DNA of 6,338 bases, from assembly GCA_964511385.1 (NCBI GenBank), contig CAZEFE010000026.1:1-6338 (forward strand), in the 5' to 3' direction. Every line of letters begins with the position of its first letter. The stretch's first letter is position 1. Below are positions 6,201-6,338 of this stretch, piece by piece. A program made the translations under genes and the position numbers. The notes beneath the pieces were generated by a model. It searched no databases. It worked only from the letters and a program-made list of their open reading frames with translations, and was not told the origin of the DNA. The stretch is from CAILHX01 sp964511385 (GTDB lineage Bacteria > Pseudomonadota > Gammaproteobacteria > Burkholderiales > Methylophilaceae).

Positions 6201-6338
6201 CGACCCCACCTTCGAGGGCGCGGGCGCGGGGGGCAGGCACCTCTACCACGTCCGACACCGCGTCTACGACGCCGATGTCGGGAGATGGACCCGACGTGAC
6301 CCCCTCGGGTACGTCGATGGGATGAGCCTGTACGAGTA
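193..6338 (+). CDS. Giant secreted RHS/YD-repeat protein, 3'-truncated by the window
   Basis: The frame is open from ATG 193 to the window edge (2048 complete residues, no stop). RHS/YD proteins fold into a hollow beta-strand shell that often encloses a C-terminal effector; many are surface-exposed or secreted. Seen in order: signal peptide (1-31), DUF6531-like region (84-231), first YD-like repeats (245-312), divergent beta-rich segment with CGC motif (about 313-766), main YD array (767-1841) and start of the RHS-associated core (1892 onward) with GRWTRRDPLGY at 2030-2038. YD units include YDALGRV, YDNLGRM, YDRLGRV, YDAAGRL and YDAFGRL. DxDxDG loops and a paired dockerin-like module are interspersed. 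Only nine cysteines occur, two of them in the signal peptide. There are no neighbours in the window, so it appears monocistronic here. The missing C-terminus prevents assigning toxin, adhesin or surface-structure roles. The family assignment is firm; the function is not known. Confidence 0.93.
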   Translation, partial: MFEHTLSYGCLRRFVAVLALTVPWCAASARADQVLQTSGDSLTTYKYAGNTRVQGVRPRAEQRGVGLDGAHRAGGSLPWALAGNPFESPQAGEALGSLRLATGAYAPTEIDLALPAQAPWVVGRTFNARQETVAPSHLDSDGYQGRNWFQISQPEIRLYDADGNAGTKQAADLVYMVYGADRYVGFKRTDDNADIFRGVNGAAGVFKYVAGSPDTYVYHDQNGNRTYFFGGNAVEEGEEEEIDASWQLWKFVDPAGNTAYVGHATTASTAITNGYNPNGTIARAFDSAGRRYCYTYDSIDGATRLTQVIAEIEDGESGWGGCGAETMVGKVEYAYYQTGGTTNGDIGNLKLVTITTPLSFDPLVHSTPPLLTRRQYYRYYTGSYHATNNPGHPNTIKMMLGYEGTRRADWDPDGNLDGSVFTEPGNDLKPYADAFFKYDADHRVVSVYFDGECGCTGGGGTNGEHKLAYEDNPSFSGTSGYDTAWRRRVVIEPPTGGAWATQYLDETGQALSRVLTDANPASTGPAPAKWVTQVVRNGDGQVTEVHTPANVTGYTHNSGGPPVPDGAITTSGTAGLVHYYQRIASGDVKGFLEGLRQKEGSNTLSTNSTFVSWTQHATRDLSIAGGVNVTRPLVEKTRAFHTATTDHTDTAKYDETTRTYAWWDNTTATDVLYITLKQVTTSAPAVNTGKNGSGSATATRRYLRKDGTTAFTESARGILQYTAYTNGQVTKRIEDVKTNGTFPAGDDPNTDWGITENGDGFDRVTLYAYDNQGRSSQTTLPSGRVTMRWYAKLSDERMVTFGVPRVASYHGPASYTVTNHAGSTEECFVVAIVETGTSAPSGWMVTVSESLVAPPTDPILSFSAVANERELARLTASSYGKTGRRLESRRVFFDMPASMAPGDTAGKHDTWTIAYDDMGRQIRTKEPSGTIARTVYDALGRVTSRTIGTNDNGEPGGETGGTNNMVTTEALVYDGGSDGGNSLLTTRTAYVEDGATGQRQTSYLYDYRGRLIVTVGPQAPHGVARYDNLGRMTASGLFSSSSGLTAGTDPTSTTTNRVALSQTFHDERGQAWKSQRHKITQSTGADADTLLTLNWYDPDGRLIKTDGEQLTKTRYDRLGRVIQSFTLATDNDAASTYSDVYDSTNKFASLAGDKVLEERQTGYSGVEDEVLVQAAIERNHGDTSTTGPLDTTYDGGDGLPLKFTAADVKGRIQISAAWYDALERPRTTAFYGTNDATGNVATFDRNGLTEPGGSDTPTTRIVTKTVYADDGTVLETVDANGRATRFVYDAAGRLVATIGNHTGGSITSNVRDHDVYTRYVYTSGLQTKVWVDLDGDGTEDADDQVTQYVYGTSKGTPGSGSPVQSAIATGHLLREAVYPEQTGSQPAADRTVTFAYNAQGEQVWTKDQAGNVVQTDLDTAGRETHRRVTTLAGGFDGAVRRISTTYLPRGLVNKVTQYNNAAPGSGSLVDDVKYTYDDWGNLSQFKQDVDSDLDGSPSGRAAFEVSYAYAKATTGRNTIRRSGMTLPGATAVGFEYVSTGGRLDDASSRVTRVGVDNSVASKVPVAQYEYLGAARLVGTDLLQPKARWNFFEGAVSGTPYPDLDRFNRVEDSRWTSYKGTGTRTFYDVDIAYDPASNILGVTDNVHKNASGNRNFDALYTLDALNRLTRAEEGTLTFPSGVPTLSNTSRDERWLDASAPPNLALSQTGNWLRHRLDLNGDGSFTGTNELDDTSTFSLANELKTRDTDSNGTPNLTLAYDKVGNQTSDGLGYDYVYDAFGRLVTVHKVGDPGVVYAQYRYNGLGFRIGWRYDTSGNGYVDSGDPWYYFCYDDAWRVAATFRASDTHPKEVFVHHNAGMGGYGGSSYIDSVILRDKDIKAKWTEEAADERGERRYYCQNWRADVSAILTDTGSMVEWVKYSSYGVPFALPAGDTDSDGDWDATDSAGITTSSSYDVRKDANLDGAINASDVTHANSITGGYQTLGRGRLSSSGVNNRRGYAAYEYDPTFEGAGAGGRHLYHVRHRVYDADVGRWTRRDPLGYVDGMSLYE
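442..885 (+). other. DUF6531-like N-terminal region of the RHS protein
   Basis: Residues 84-231 run NPFESP, then GSLRLATGAY..TEIDLALP, then WVVGRTFNAR, and end in YVYHDQNGNRTYFFGG. This follows the usual order at the entrance of RHS shells: a G.....TG.....TDL.....P strand, an R(T/S)(Y/F)N strand, and later a D..G....F segment. The family name is assigned by motif recall, not by a profile search. An acidic run (EEGEEEEID, residues 236-244) separates it from the first YD-like repeats. Confidence 0.55.
925..1128 (+). other. First YD-like repeats
   Basis: Residues 245-312 include WQLWKFVDPAGNTAYV, NGYNPNGTIARAFDSAGRRY and CYTYDSIDGATRLTQVI. They follow the spacing of RHS repeats (DxxG, then YxYD about 20-25 residues later) but are more degenerate than the main array. 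They directly follow the DUF6531-like region and probably form the first strands of the shell. Confidence 0.6.
1129..2490 (+). other. Divergent, YD-poor segment of the RHS protein with Cys-Gly-Cys motif
   Basis: Residues 313-766 have Tyr/Thr/Gly-rich, strand-like sequence but few clean YD units (YDADHRVVSVYFDG near residue 440 is one). Seen in it: a DPDGNLDG loop (1423-1446), and C453-G-C455 followed by a Gly-rich run (GEC.C.GGGG at 1543-1572). Long stretches such as residues 500-766 are Thr-rich and without recognisable motifs. They are probably still shell strands, as the frame, codon use and composition match the rest of the gene. No separate enzyme domain is visible. Confidence 0.5.
4186..4221 (+). 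other. EF-hand-like calcium loop inside the YD array
   Basis: Residues 1332-1343 read DLDGDGTEDADD, with acidic side chains at loop positions 1, 3, 5, 9 and 12 and glycine at 6, a near-ideal calcium-binding loop. It is bracketed by shell strands (YVYTSGLQTKVWV before, QVTQYVYG after), so it is probably a turn between strands and not a full EF-hand with helices. Calcium binding is inferred. Confidence 0.55.
5338..5376 (+). other. DxNxDG loop in the YD array
   Basis: Residues 1716-1728 read DLNGDGSFTGTNE. The first six positions match dockerin/EF loops. Position 12 is Asn with Glu at 13, so coordination at the last position may be altered. A related DTDSNG stretch follows at 5425-5442. These are inferred calcium-stabilised turns; no flanking helices are evident. 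Confidence 0.45.
5623..5658 (+). other. EF-hand-like loop next to the RHS core
   Basis: Residues 1811-1822 read DTSGNGYVDSGD: D1, S3, N5, G6, a hydrophobic at 8, D9 and D12, which is the full EF-loop pattern. It lies directly after GLGFRIGWRY and before PWYYFCYDDAWR, a strand pair leading into the core. It may clamp the shell where it closes. Confidence 0.5.
5866..6338 (+). other. RHS-associated core domain, incomplete
   Basis: The sequence runs YYCQNWRADVSAILTDTG, VEWVKYSSYG, then (after an insert) GYAAYEYD, LYHVRHRVYDADVGRWTRRDPLGY and GMSLYEY. This is a divergent but clear version of the usual order HTDxLGSxxALTD, YDPYG, YRARYYDPxxGRFxxRDPxG, LNxYxY. D2036 of RDPLG (codon 6298-6300) corresponds to the first conserved Asp-Pro of the core. 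In other RHS/TcC proteins a second DPxG motif downstream and self-cleavage release the C-terminal segment. That part lies outside the window. Confidence 0.85.
5983..6096 (+). other. Paired dockerin-like EF-loop module inserted in the RHS core
   Basis: Two twelve-residue loops occur 26 residues apart: DTDSDGDWDATD (residues 1931-1942) and DANLDGAINASD (1957-1968). The second matches the type I dockerin loop pattern DxNxDGxINxxD, and the segment between them (SAGITTSSSYDVRK) has the length of the first helix plus linker. The typical dockerin helix residues after the loops are weak (VTHANSIT), so this may be a calcium-stabilised clasp and not a true cohesin partner. It sits between SSYGVPF and GYAAYEYD, where most RHS cores have only a short linker. 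Confidence 0.6.

Noticed and set aside
1288..6258. 1656-residue minus-strand open frame
   Set aside because: It is codon-aligned with the RHS gene, ends exactly at a TCA codon of that gene, starts with GTG without a convincing ribosome-binding site considered, and its translation is a Val/Arg/Gly/Ala-rich string with no recognisable domain.
5829..6325. Two plus-strand shadow frames over the RHS core
   Set aside because: Arg-rich and Thr/Pro-rich translations; the RHS core signature is read in the remaining frame.
1..6338. CRISPR array, tRNA/rRNA, insertion sequence or attachment site
   Set aside because: No regularly spaced identical repeats, no cloverleaf-like or rRNA sequence, and no terminal inverted repeats or transposase were seen. 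The only repeated pattern is the protein-level YD repeat.

Overview
This is GC-rich bacterial DNA filled almost entirely by one very large plus-strand gene. The gene starts at ATG 193 and is still open at the last base (2048 complete codons plus 2 bases, no stop). It encodes a secreted RHS/YD-repeat protein. The protein has an N-terminal signal peptide, a DUF6531-like entry region, a long series of YD repeats, and the beginning of the RHS-associated core signature (GRWTRRDPLGY near residues 2030-2038). The window ends inside that core, so the C-terminal tip, which decides what such a protein does, cannot be seen.

Organism: the sequence carries no taxonomic marker. From memory, the layout resembles very large RHS proteins of Planctomycetes, especially Phycisphaerae-type genomes: a classical signal peptide, a CGC plus Gly-run motif, DxDxDG loops between YD repeats, a paired dockerin-like EF-loop module inside the RHS core, and the signature YYCQNWRADVSAI. 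This is a moderate-confidence inference that a database search would settle.

Layout: 1-192 is a leader with lower GC than the gene. It has no recognisable upstream gene, but it holds two ribosome-binding-site/start pairs in the same reading frame (GTG 73 and ATG 193). 193-285 encodes the signal peptide; about 442-885 the DUF6531-like region; 925-1128 the first YD-like repeats; 1129-2490 divergent beta-rich sequence with a Cys-Gly-Cys motif; 2491-5715 the main YD array with interspersed DxDxDG loops; 5866-6338 the RHS core with a paired EF-loop insert.

There are no other genes, RNA genes, mobile elements or CRISPR arrays. The very long minus-strand open frame (1288-6258) is codon-aligned with the real gene. 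It exists because the real gene uses no TCA, TTA or CTA codon over that span.
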